Source: Gemmatimonadota bacterium (GTDB taxonomy: Bacteria; Gemmatimonadota; Gemmatimonadetes; Gemmatimonadales; GWC2-71-9). From it: a stretch of 5,115 nucleotides of DNA. The DNA lies in assembly GCA_004357415.1 (NCBI GenBank), contig SMVY01000149.1, positions 1 to 5,115 of the forward strand, read 5' to 3'. Below, piece after piece: positions 1 through 4,858 of the stretch. Within the stretch, counting starts at the first letter, position 1, and every line of letters starts with the position of its first letter. Under the pieces are notes generated by a model, which searched no databases, had not been told where the DNA came from, and saw only the letters and a list, made by a program, of their open reading frames with translations. The position numbers were made by a program, and so were the translations under genes.

Positions 1-112
1 CCTTGAGGTTCTTGAAGGAGTCTTGGGTTTGCGCTGCGGTTGGCCCAGGAAGGCACAGCATCAGGAGGAGGACGGCGGGTAACCGGGAGGGCCAGGGGGA
101 TCTGGTGAGCAT
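1..112 (-). CDS. 5' end of a secreted protein, probably a c-type cytochrome (partial)
   Basis: Only the first 37 codons are present; the gene continues past base 1. The start is ATG at 112-110, preceded by GAGGA at 123-119 with a 6-base spacer. Residues 1-27 form a classic Sec signal peptide: basic residues R4 and R10, a hydrophobic run (AVLLLMLCL) and a likely signal peptidase I site after TAA (residue 27). C20 is not in a good lipobox, so a lipoprotein is unlikely. The mature protein begins QTQDSFKNLK, and the next codon starts with G. An N-terminus of the form 'FxNLKVLPKDI' just after the signal peptide is, from my knowledge of the family, typical of small periplasmic c-type cytochromes related to the photosynthetic reaction-centre cytochrome family, found in Gemmatimonadota and Acidobacteriota. 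The haem motif CxxCH would lie outside the window, so the family call is an inference; that this is a gene for an exported protein is better supported. It is divergent from the AraC gene at 366. Confidence 0.7.
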   Translation of the reverse strand, partial: MLTRSPWPSRLPAVLLLMLCLPGPTAAQTQDSFKNLK

Positions 113-118
113 GGTGGT

Positions 119-123
119 TCCTC
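119..123 (-). promoter_or_regulatory. Ribosome binding site of the left-edge secreted protein
   Basis: On the minus strand GAGGA lies 6 bases upstream of the ATG at 112. This near-ideal spacing fixes the start of a reading frame too short to be noticed by length alone. Confidence 0.6.
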
Positions 124-248
124 GGACTCGGTGCCATGGCCGGCACCTGGCGGTCGAAGCATTGTCCTGCCTCACAGTACGAAAGGAGGGTAAAAGAGGT
201 TCAACGGCGGGGCGTCTGCGCCAGGCTCGGCCAACGAGGATCCGGTGG

Positions 249-263
249 CCGCACCCAGTGCGG
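249..263. repeat. Perfect short palindrome in the divergent intergenic region (possible operator)
   Basis: CCGCAC and GTGCGG form a perfect 6-base inverted repeat around a 3-base centre (CCA). It lies in the 253-base gap between the divergent secreted-protein gene (start 112) and the AraC regulator (start 366), where an operator for either would be expected. AraC-family proteins more often bind direct repeats, and a 6-base palindrome can occur by chance in GC-rich DNA, so function is speculative. Elsewhere in the gap I see no convincing sigma-70 promoter. The best -10-like string on plus is TATCTAAT at 337-344, without a good -35. Confidence 0.25.
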
Positions 264-357
264 AGTGAGCGTGCCTGGTTATGGAGAGGAAAAGGGGCTC
301 TGTTTCTTCGACCTGCAACCAAGGGAAGCCCCAGGGTATCTAATTCTCTTGGTCCCC

Positions 358-364
358 GGGGAGG
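358..364 (+). promoter_or_regulatory. Shine-Dalgarno sequence unusually close to the AraC start
   Basis: GGGGAGG ends at 364, with only one base between it and the ATG at 366. That is too close for normal initiation. The in-frame TTG at 372 lies 7 bases after the GGAGG and has textbook spacing, so translation may really start two codons later. Confidence 0.45.
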
Positions 365-365
365 T

Positions 366-1175
366 ATGTCCTTGTCCAGCTCATCTGTCTCGCTCGATCC
401 AGCGGCTCGTTCGCGCAGCGGCAGGCCGGCGGCTACAGTCGGCCTCCACACCATTCCGGGGGGAACCTCGTGGACCGGCCACGGTCACGATGTCCCCCAC
501 ATCACCATGGTGGTCGCCGGGAAATTCGTCGAAGAGCATGCTCGGGGGGCCACGACGCTCGAACCGGGAGCGGTGCGTCTGGCTCCGGCCGCCTCCCACG
601 ATCTCCGTTTTGGCCCCCAGGGCGCAGTCTGTCTCGTCATCGAACTCCATGGCCAGGACTGGCCAGCCCCGCCCGGTGTTCGCTTTCTGCCGGCCGACCC
701 CGACACCAGTGGCTTGGTCGGTGATATCATCCACCAGTTGCGTCAAGGTCCGGCTGGGTCTCTGGCCCCGGCCGTGGACCTCGACCTCGAGACCTTGATC
801 CTGGGTGTGCTGGCGCGCAGCCACCGGCACGAACGGCTCGACCCGCCGAACAGTCCCCCCGCCTGGCTGCGACGGCTCCGTGAGCAACTTGCCGCCGAGC
901 TGTCGATGAGCGTGTCCTACGCCGCCCGCCAGGCGGGGGTTCACCGCGGCCATCTGGCGCGGGCCTTTCGCCATCACTACGGCGAGCCGATGTCCCGCTT
1001 CGTACAGCGCCGCCGCCTGGCCCGGGCCGTAGCCTTCATGAATGATCCGGAGCTGTCCCTCGCCGAAGTTGCCTTCCGATCCGGGTACGCCGACCAGAGT
1101 CATCTCACTCGCAACTTCCGCCGCCGGTTCGGGCAAGCCCCGGGAGCCTGGCGTCGCCAGATGAGCCGCGAGTGA
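366..1175 (+). CDS. AraC-family transcriptional regulator with cupin-like sensor domain
   Basis: A 269-residue cytoplasmic DNA-binding regulator, the usual size for the family. Residues ~25-95 are a cupin-like sensor: G33 followed after five residues by H39-x-H41 matches the first cupin motif G(x)5HxH, and H78 sits where the second-motif histidine is expected, so metal or small-ligand binding is plausible. Residues ~165-264 are the AraC double helix-turn-helix: first HTH ~181-201 (AARQAGVHRGHLARAF), second ~231-252, then the family signature around GYADQSHLTRNF (240-251) and QAPGAWRR. The frame is open back to base 3, but the upstream translation is arginine-rich, low in plausible structure, and overlaps the divergent gene and its promoter region. 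I therefore place the start at ATG 366; TTG 372 is a real alternative because of the Shine-Dalgarno spacing. It is 66 bases upstream of the peptidase gene on the same strand, so probably co-transcribed. It is a paralogue-like relative of the regulator at 3353. The ligand is unknown. Confidence 0.88.
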   Translation: MSLSSSSVSLDPAARSRSGRPAATVGLHTIPGGTSWTGHGHDVPHITMVVAGKFVEEHARGATTLEPGAVRLAPAASHDLRFGPQGAVCLVIELHGQDWPAPPGVRFLPADPDTSGLVGDIIHQLRQGPAGSLAPAVDLDLETLILGVLARSHRHERLDPPNSPPAWLRRLREQLAAELSMSVSYAARQAGVHRGHLARAFRHHYGEPMSRFVQRRRLARAVAFMNDPELSLAEVAFRSGYADQSHLTRNFRRRFGQAPGAWRRQMSRE

Positions 1176-1204
1176 CATCGGTTCAAGACCCGCCACGTCC
1201 GGCT

Positions 1205-1231
1205 CGGTAGGTTTGTGAAGAACCCCTACCG
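1205..1231 (+). promoter_or_regulatory. Hairpin overlapping the peptidase ribosome binding site
   Basis: CGGTAGG (1205-1211) and CCTACCG (1225-1231) form a perfect 7-base inverted repeat with a 13-base loop. Its last base is the first G of the Shine-Dalgarno GGAG (1231-1234) of the downstream gene, and the loop contains a GTG (1215) in frame with that gene. In RNA it could hinder ribosome access; in DNA it could be an operator; it could also be chance. There is no U-tract after it, so it is not an intrinsic terminator. Confidence 0.4.
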
Positions 1232-1234
1232 GAG
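1231..1234 (+). promoter_or_regulatory. Ribosome binding site of the S41-like peptidase
   Basis: GGAG with a 7-base spacer to ATG 1242. This selects 1242 over the in-frame GTG at 1215, which has no Shine-Dalgarno and would put nine polar or basic residues ahead of the signal peptide. Confidence 0.65.
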
Positions 1235-1241
1235 AACGACC

Positions 1242-2885
1242 ATGCATCGCGCAGTACTCCTCCTCGGCCTTCTTGCTGCCGGTGCCACGACCGTCGCCGG
1301 GCAGACCGTCGCCCCGGACCCAGGCACCGAGGGCTGGCGGGCTGATCTGGCCCTCCTGGCACTGGAGCTGCCTCGCATCCACCCGGCGCCGTTCACCAAA
1401 GTGTCACAGGATGAGTGGGACGCCGCGGTCTTCGAACTCGAGGGACGGCTGCCCGGTCTGACGGGTGCTCAGGCCACGGTGGCCTTCCAGCAACTGGTCG
1501 CCCTGATCCAGGACGGCCACACATCGCTCAATCCCCTCTTCGAACCGACACTACGCCGGTACGTCTACCCCGTCGAGTTCTATCGTTTCGAAGACGGAGT
1601 GTTCATTCGCCGCGCCGCATCCGAAGTGGCCGAGTTGGTGGGAGCCCGGGTGCTTCGCTACGGGGCCGTTGCCGTCGACAGCGCACTCGCCGCCGTGGCG
1701 CCGACAGTCTCGGCCGACAACCGCTGGTGGATTCGGGGGCAGGCGGCCCTCAGGCTGTCGCTTGTGAGCGTGGCTCTTGGCCTGGGGTTGGTGGACGACC
1801 CTGACGCGTTGACCCTGGTCATCGAACACCGGGGTGTCATCGATACCGTCACCATGAAACCGGTCACCTTGAACGTGACCGGCCACGGAGCCCCCTTCCC
1901 CCCAGCGTCATGGGTCGACATGGCGCCGGCTGACGGGCCCCTGTGGCTGGCCCACCCAGGCGAACTCTGGTGGACCGAGTGGTTGCCGGAATCGAACACG
2001 CTCTACGTGATGGAGCGCGCGATCATCAACACCATGGGCAGTGAGACCCACGCCGCGTTCTGGCTCCGGGTGTTCGCCACGGTGGATAGCCTGCCGGTGG
2101 AGCGGCTGATACTCGATCTCCGGACCAACGGGGGCGGCAACGGGTTTCTGGCCCGTCACATCGTGAAGGGAATGGTACAGCGGCCTCAACTCGATCGTCC
2201 GGGAGGGCTTTACGTGATCACCGGTCGCAGCACTTTCTCAGCGGCGGTGAACCTGATGAACGAACTCGAGTATTACACCAACGCCACCTTCGTCGGCGAA
2301 CCGCCCGGCTCGAGCCCACGTTCGTTCGGCGACCACGATCCGGTCCAGCTTCCCAACAGCGGGCTCACGGTCCTGGTCTCGACCGTCTGGCACCAGGGGC
2401 ACAACCCGTTCGATGGGCGCCGCTTCGTGGCGCCGCGGCTGTACGCGCCGATCACCTCGAGCGAGTACGCTCAGGGGGTCGATCCGGTCCTAGCCGCGAT
2501 CCAAGACGATGACGCGTCAGCTAATCTCATCCAGAGGCTGGAAACCGCCGCCATCGCCCACGACAGCGTCACGGTCCGGTCGATCATGTCCGAGGCCCTG
2601 GCCAACCCACTGTACCGGTTCCGGGGGTTCGAGCCCGACGTGAACCTGTTGGGCTACCGGTTCCTGCGCCAGGGAAACACCGATGCTGCCCTCATGGTGT
2701 TTCGTCAAAACGCCGCGGACTACCCCCACTCGGCCAACGTGTTCGACAGCCTGGCCGACGGCCTGGTCCAGGCGGGCATGGTCGAGGAGGCCAAGGATTC
2801 CTATCGCAAGGCGCTAGCCATCGACCCAGACTACCCGCCATCGGTGAGCGGTCTCGCGCGATTGGAATCAGCGGGCGGGCACTAG
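1242..2885 (+). CDS. Secreted S41-family (tail-specific-protease-like) peptidase with C-terminal TPRs
   Basis: A 547-residue exported protein. Residues 1-20 are a signal peptide (MHRAVLLLGLLAAGATTVAG, likely cut before Q21). Residues ~28-110 are the helical N-terminal region seen in this S41 subfamily, with the DGHT motif at 91-94. The S41 core is ~250-440: LDLRTNGGG (291-299), then GRSTFSAA (328-335), where S333 is the predicted nucleophile, and FVGEPPG (350-356), the usual conserved segment after it. The residue after SAA is V336; an acidic residue is common there in other S41 groups but not universal. I see no clear PDZ domain between ~110 and 250. Residues ~464-547 hold about two tetratricopeptide repeats (around GNTDAALMVFRQNA and MVEEAKDSYRKALAIDP), which normally mediate protein contacts. 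The likely role is a periplasmic or surface peptidase; the substrate is unknown. The start at 1242 is chosen from the GGAG and the signal peptide. It follows the AraC gene by 66 bases and is probably controlled by it. Its stop is closely followed by a palindromic repeat. Confidence 0.88.
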   Translation: MHRAVLLLGLLAAGATTVAGQTVAPDPGTEGWRADLALLALELPRIHPAPFTKVSQDEWDAAVFELEGRLPGLTGAQATVAFQQLVALIQDGHTSLNPLFEPTLRRYVYPVEFYRFEDGVFIRRAASEVAELVGARVLRYGAVAVDSALAAVAPTVSADNRWWIRGQAALRLSLVSVALGLGLVDDPDALTLVIEHRGVIDTVTMKPVTLNVTGHGAPFPPASWVDMAPADGPLWLAHPGELWWTEWLPESNTLYVMERAIINTMGSETHAAFWLRVFATVDSLPVERLILDLRTNGGGNGFLARHIVKGMVQRPQLDRPGGLYVITGRSTFSAAVNLMNELEYYTNATFVGEPPGSSPRSFGDHDPVQLPNSGLTVLVSTVWHQGHNPFDGRRFVAPRLYAPITSSEYAQGVDPVLAAIQDDDASANLIQRLETAAIAHDSVTVRSIMSEALANPLYRFRGFEPDVNLLGYRFLRQGNTDAALMVFRQNAADYPHSANVFDSLADGLVQAGMVEEAKDSYRKALAIDPDYPPSVSGLARLESAGGH

Positions 2886-2888
2886 GGA

Positions 2889-2980
2889 TGAGCCGGGAGC
2901 TTGAAGCTAGGAGCTGGGGAGTAGGCTATCCGCTTTCGCTAACCAAGAGTCCTAGCGGATTGCCGATAGCCGACTACCCT
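2889..2980. repeat. Heptad-based palindromic element A (possible terminator of the peptidase gene)
   Basis: It begins four bases after the peptidase stop. The left arm is in 7-base register: AGC recurs at 2891, 2898, 2905 and 2912. The right arm is also in register: TAGCGGA 2953, TTGCCGA 2960, TAGCCGA 2967, CTACCCT 2974. The arms fold together: 2916-2930 pairs with 2965-2979 with two mismatches (core GGCTATC/GATAGCC perfect), and CGCTA 2937-2941 pairs with TAGCG 2953-2957 around an 11-base loop. It contains GCTTTCGC (2932-2939), whose reverse complement occurs in element B. The position suggests transcription termination or mRNA 3'-end protection, but there is no T-run. Origin by a short mobile or amplifying repeat is also possible. 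Confidence 0.7.
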
Positions 2981-2993
2981 CGCCCAACCGGGG

Positions 2994-3065
2994 GAGCACC
3001 GCGATCACAGTAAATGAAGGCGTGTTCATCAGCGTGCGAACCGCGTAGCGCAGGTCCTTGAGGAA
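2994..3065 (-). pseudogene. N-terminal remnant of an FtsX/MacB-like permease (ADOP type)
   Basis: On the minus strand this stretch reads FLKDLRYAVRTLMNTP followed by SFTVIAVL. It matches the well-known start of ADOP/MacB-type ABC permeases ('LxDLRYAxRxLxxxPxFTxxAVLTLALGIGANTA'). The similarity stops where the conserved TLALGIG should follow (the sequence becomes PRLGEGS and reaches a stop), and the position of the start codon is TAA. Only about 24 of the ~800 residues of such a protein remain, so it is dead. It abuts a C-terminal remnant of the same family on the other strand. The intact family forms multi-span inner-membrane permeases of MacB-type export systems. Confidence 0.75.
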
Positions 3066-3067
3066 TT

Positions 3068-3154
3068 ATGGTGCTGGTCGCGGTGGCTGCCGGTTGGGTG
3101 CCGGCGCTCCGGGCAAGCCGGGTGGATCCGATGACGGTACTAAGGCAAGACTAG
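3068..3154 (+). pseudogene. C-terminal remnant of an FtsX/MacB-like permease (ADOP type)
   Basis: This encodes MVLVAVAAGWVPALRASR followed by VDPMTVLRQD and a stop. It matches the last transmembrane segment and the conserved C-terminus of MacB/ADOP permeases ('LLASWLPARRASRVDPMxALRxE'). In-frame upstream sequence reaches a stop at 3059-3061, so nothing more of the protein is encoded here. The 28-codon frame opens with ATG but has no Shine-Dalgarno, and I do not think it is a gene. Together with the inverted N-terminal fragment next to it, it indicates deletion of over 2 kb plus an inversion, or decay of two neighbouring permease genes. Confidence 0.75.
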
Positions 3155-3175
3155 GTGATGCCCTAAGACCTACTG

Positions 3176-3271
3176 ACAGGTGTGATTGGTGACCGGTGAT
3201 CTGGGAGGGATCGACTTCAGCTGGTAAATCACTTCACCAATCAAGACTCACCAAGCACCAATCACAGCTGT
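3176..3271. repeat. Heptad-based palindromic element C upstream of the second AraC gene
   Basis: The outer arms are a near-perfect inverted repeat: 3176-3191 (ACAGGTGTGATTGGTG) and 3256-3271 (CACCAATCACAGCTGT), 15 of 16 paired and 11 of them contiguous (TGTGATTGGTG/CACCAATCACA). Both arms run in 7-base register: TGATTGG 3183, TGACCGG 3190, TGATCTG 3197 on the left; TCACCAA 3234, TCAAGAC 3241, TCACCAA 3248, GCACCAA 3255, TCACAGC 3262 on the right. The last heptad, TCACAGC, also occurs in element B. It sits between the permease remnant and the second AraC gene, so it could influence that gene's expression, but its likeness to A and B suggests a dispersed repeat family rather than a specific operator. 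Confidence 0.7.
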
Positions 3272-3352
3272 TGCCGGTTGGCGCCATCCCAATCCCTGTG
3301 CACGGCTCCGTGCTCCGCTCGTCTCCCGGATAGCATTGTGCGACCGTATCCC

Positions 3353-4204
3353 ATGCCGAAATCCCGCCACGTTCCCGTTTCCATGGGCAGCCAGGACTGG
3401 ACCACCACCGAAGTAGGGCCATTCAGGATCACCGATGCGTGGTTTCCTCCCGGCGCCGAGCTGCCGGCTCATACCCACGACCGCCCCTGCATGGGCGTAA
3501 CGCTCGAGGGGTCGTTCGACCTCAGCTTCCCTGGACAACTCTTCGAATGCGCGCCGACCTCAGTATCGACCGAGCCCCTCGGCGAGCGCCACAGCAACCG
3601 GATCGGCAATGCCGGAGCCCACTTGCTGGTGCTGCAGCCGGACCCGGCCGCGAGCGAGTTATTGCGCCCGTGCCAGAATCTGCTGAGCCGCGTCACTCAC
3701 CGGCGCCACGCGGGAGTCGCGGGCGATGCCTGGCGCCTCACTCAGGAGCTTCGAGCCACCGACTCGGCGGCGGCACTGAGTATCGAGGGACTGATTCTGC
3801 AGATGCTGGCGGCCGTGACGCGGCTCGATGAGTCGGACCCGTTGGGCGCCGGGGTCCCCAAGTGGCTGGAACGCGCCCACGAGTTGATCCGCGCGCGCTT
3901 CCGCGAGCGGCTTACCATCCGTCACATCGCCCATGAGGTTGGAGTCCACCCGGTTCACCTGGGACGCTCTTTCCGGGCCCGCTATCGGCTCCCCATCGGC
4001 AGCTACGTGCGCCGCCTTCGATTGGAGTGGGCCTCGCGTCAACTGGCATCATCGGCCGACTCGCTGGCCAGGATCGCCCGCGGGGCAGGATTCACCGACC
4101 AGAGCCACTTCACCCGACTGTTCAAGACCTACGCCGGGGTCACGCCGGCCCAGTACCGCCGTCTGGTCGCACGAGAGAGGGACTGCGACCAGACGGTGGA
4201 CTAG
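3353..4204 (+). CDS. AraC-family transcriptional regulator with cupin sensor domain
   Basis: A 283-residue cytoplasmic regulator. Residues ~20-95 are a cupin: G34 plus five residues then H40-x-H42 fits the first cupin motif (its usual Glu is missing), and P75-x-G77-x-x-H80 fits the second. This supports a metal site sensing a small ligand. Residues ~170-271 are the AraC double helix-turn-helix: first HTH ~187-207 (IAHEVGVHPVHLGRSF), second ~237-258, with the signature GFTDQSHFTRLF (246-257) and TPAQYRRL (264-271). The last 12 residues (VARERDCDQTVD) lie beyond the domain and are largely encoded by a hairpin. The start is uncertain. TTG 3278, GTG 3338, ATG 3353 and ATG 3383 are in frame and none has a clear Shine-Dalgarno; I chose ATG 3353 because it precedes the conserved cupin by a normal length. 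Between 3272 and 3352 I see no other feature. No target gene follows on the same strand, so it may control distant genes or be an orphan of the lost permease. It is similar to the regulator at 366 throughout the HTH. Confidence 0.87.
   Translation: MPKSRHVPVSMGSQDWTTTEVGPFRITDAWFPPGAELPAHTHDRPCMGVTLEGSFDLSFPGQLFECAPTSVSTEPLGERHSNRIGNAGAHLLVLQPDPAASELLRPCQNLLSRVTHRRHAGVAGDAWRLTQELRATDSAAALSIEGLILQMLAAVTRLDESDPLGAGVPKWLERAHELIRARFRERLTIRHIAHEVGVHPVHLGRSFRARYRLPIGSYVRRLRLEWASRQLASSADSLARIARGAGFTDQSHFTRLFKTYAGVTPAQYRRLVARERDCDQTVD
4156..4199. terminator. Strong hairpin in the last AraC codons, possible bidirectional terminator
   Basis: CCGTCTGGTCGCA (4159-4171) and TGCGACCAGACGG (4184-4196) are a perfect 13-base inverted repeat with a 12-base loop. 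One G-T and two further pairs extend it to 4156-4199. It lies between the end of the HTH coding region and the stop codon of the regulator, and just downstream of the convergent PAS gene's stop, where both transcripts must end. No T-run follows on either strand, so it would act as a U-less terminator or RNA 3'-end block; that role is inferred from position. Confidence 0.5.
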
Positions 4205-4689
4205 GTTACCCCGGCCTGCCCGCCCACCACCCCGGCTCGATCAACCACGTAGAACACCGTTCCGCCGCCGGCCACGGGGGAGACGGCCTGGGCCACCACC
4301 TCGACCATCAGCTCGCGGCCGTCGTGACGCCGAAACGCGGCGGCCAACTCCACAGGCCCGTTGCCCAGACGACGACACACCTGTTCACGGACGGCATCGG
4401 TGGCAAACAACTTGCCCCCGCCGCCGTATGCCACCAGATCGGCACCCGAGGAGTAACCCAGCAGCAGGCCCATGGCGGGGTTGGCGAACACCAGGCCGCC
4501 GGTATCGTCGATCCGCGCCATTGCCACCGGTGCCAGTTGGACCAGGCTGCCGCACAGTTCCATGGAACTGCGGAGATGGTCCTCGACCCGCCGGCGAGCG
4601 CGCATCTCCTCTCGCAGGTCCTTGACCTGCTGGTGCAGGGCGGTGTTCTCCACCACCATATCGTTGTTGCGCCTGTGGCGATTCCGCAT
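4201..4689 (-). CDS. Small PAS-domain protein with N-terminal coiled coil, no output domain
   Basis: 162 residues. ATG 4689 is preceded by GGGAG (4700-4696) at a 6-base spacing. Residues ~11-45 are charged and heptad-like (LHQQVKDLREEMRARRRVED), a probable coiled coil. Residues ~48-152 are a PAS fold: LVQLAPVAM (49-57), IDDTGGLVFANPAM (60-73) with the typical N70-P71, LLGY (76-79), the F-helix region rich in glycine (GGGG near 88-91), then FRRHDGRELMVEV and GTVFYVVDR as the last strands. PAS domains bind ligands or dimerise and normally feed a kinase, GGDEF or other output; here the protein ends about ten residues after the last strand. It is therefore a stand-alone sensor or adaptor, or the stump of a longer sensor kinase. 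No transmembrane segment is visible, so it is probably cytoplasmic. A -10-like TATCAT lies at 4723-4718 on the minus strand without a clear -35. Its stop overlaps that of the convergent AraC gene. Confidence 0.8.
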   Translation of the reverse strand: MRNRHRRNNDMVVENTALHQQVKDLREEMRARRRVEDHLRSSMELCGSLVQLAPVAMARIDDTGGLVFANPAMGLLLGYSSGADLVAYGGGGKLFATDAVREQVCRRLGNGPVELAAAFRRHDGRELMVEVVAQAVSPVAGGGTVFYVVDRAGVVGGQAGVT

Positions 4690-4695
4690 CGCTCA

Positions 4696-4700
4696 CTCCC
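4696..4700 (-). promoter_or_regulatory. Ribosome binding site of the PAS protein
   Basis: GGGAG on the minus strand, 6 bases before ATG 4689. It supports this start over the internal Met codon ten residues later. Confidence 0.6.
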
Positions 4701-4782
4701 AAATAGTACCTGAGGCCATGATACCAGCGAGGGAGCAGTGAGTCTTGTACGGAATGTAGCTGTTGGTAGGAAGGCAACATTA

Positions 4783-4858
4783 TGAGCTTTGAGCTGTGGG
4801 CTGTGGGCTGTGGGCTCTCAATGCGAAAGCTCACAGCCCACAGCTCATTGCTCACAGC
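4783..4858. repeat. Heptad-based palindromic element B (possible terminator of the right-edge gene)
   Basis: The left arm is five tandem heptads: TGAGCTT 4783, TGAGCTG 4790, TGGGCTG 4797, TGGGCTG 4804, TGGGCTC 4811. The right arm is four: TCACAGC 4831, CCACAGC 4838, TCATTGC 4845, TCACAGC 4852. They form a perfect 16-base stem (4790-4805 with 4832-4847), extendable by four more pairs including one G-T, around a centre containing GCGAAAGC (4823-4830). The element touches the stop codon of the minus-strand gene that ends at 4858, so its hairpin would be the first structure in that mRNA's 3' end. There is no T-run on either side. It shares the 8-base core, with AGCC four bases later, with element A read on the opposite strand. 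Confidence 0.8.

Noticed and set aside
113..250. Minus-strand promoter TTGAAC ... TACTGT upstream of the left-edge gene
   Set aside because: The spacer is 19 bases and the -10 is poor; too weak to list as a feature.
331..344. CCAGGGTATCTAAT, identical to the antisense of the conserved 16S rRNA segment ATTAGATACCCTGG
   Set aside because: The match stops being exact after 14 bases and the flanks do not follow 16S rRNA; taken as chance, not an rRNA fragment.
3..365. In-frame extension of the first AraC protein back to a TTG at base 3
   Set aside because: The added 121 residues look like translated non-coding DNA (arginine-rich, no fold pattern), overlap the divergent gene, and would make an oversized AraC protein. 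The Shine-Dalgarno lies at 358-364.
381..1382. 333-codon open frame on minus opposite the AraC gene and the start of the peptidase gene
   Set aside because: The opposite strand encodes clear family domains. The antisense translation shows no recognisable motifs and crosses two genes; long antisense frames are common in GC-rich DNA.
3234..3538. Minus-strand frames over element C and the start of the second AraC gene
   Set aside because: They are antisense to the cupin domain and part of the heptad repeat; there is no ribosome binding site or recognisable domain.
3933..4713. Two long plus-strand frames crossing from the AraC gene into the PAS gene
   Set aside because: They are rich in Pro, Arg, His or Gly with no motifs, and overlap well-supported genes in other frames.
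2889..4858. CRISPR array interpretation of the repeated intergenic units
   Set aside because: The units are 7 bases long and contiguous, with no spacers and no cas genes nearby.
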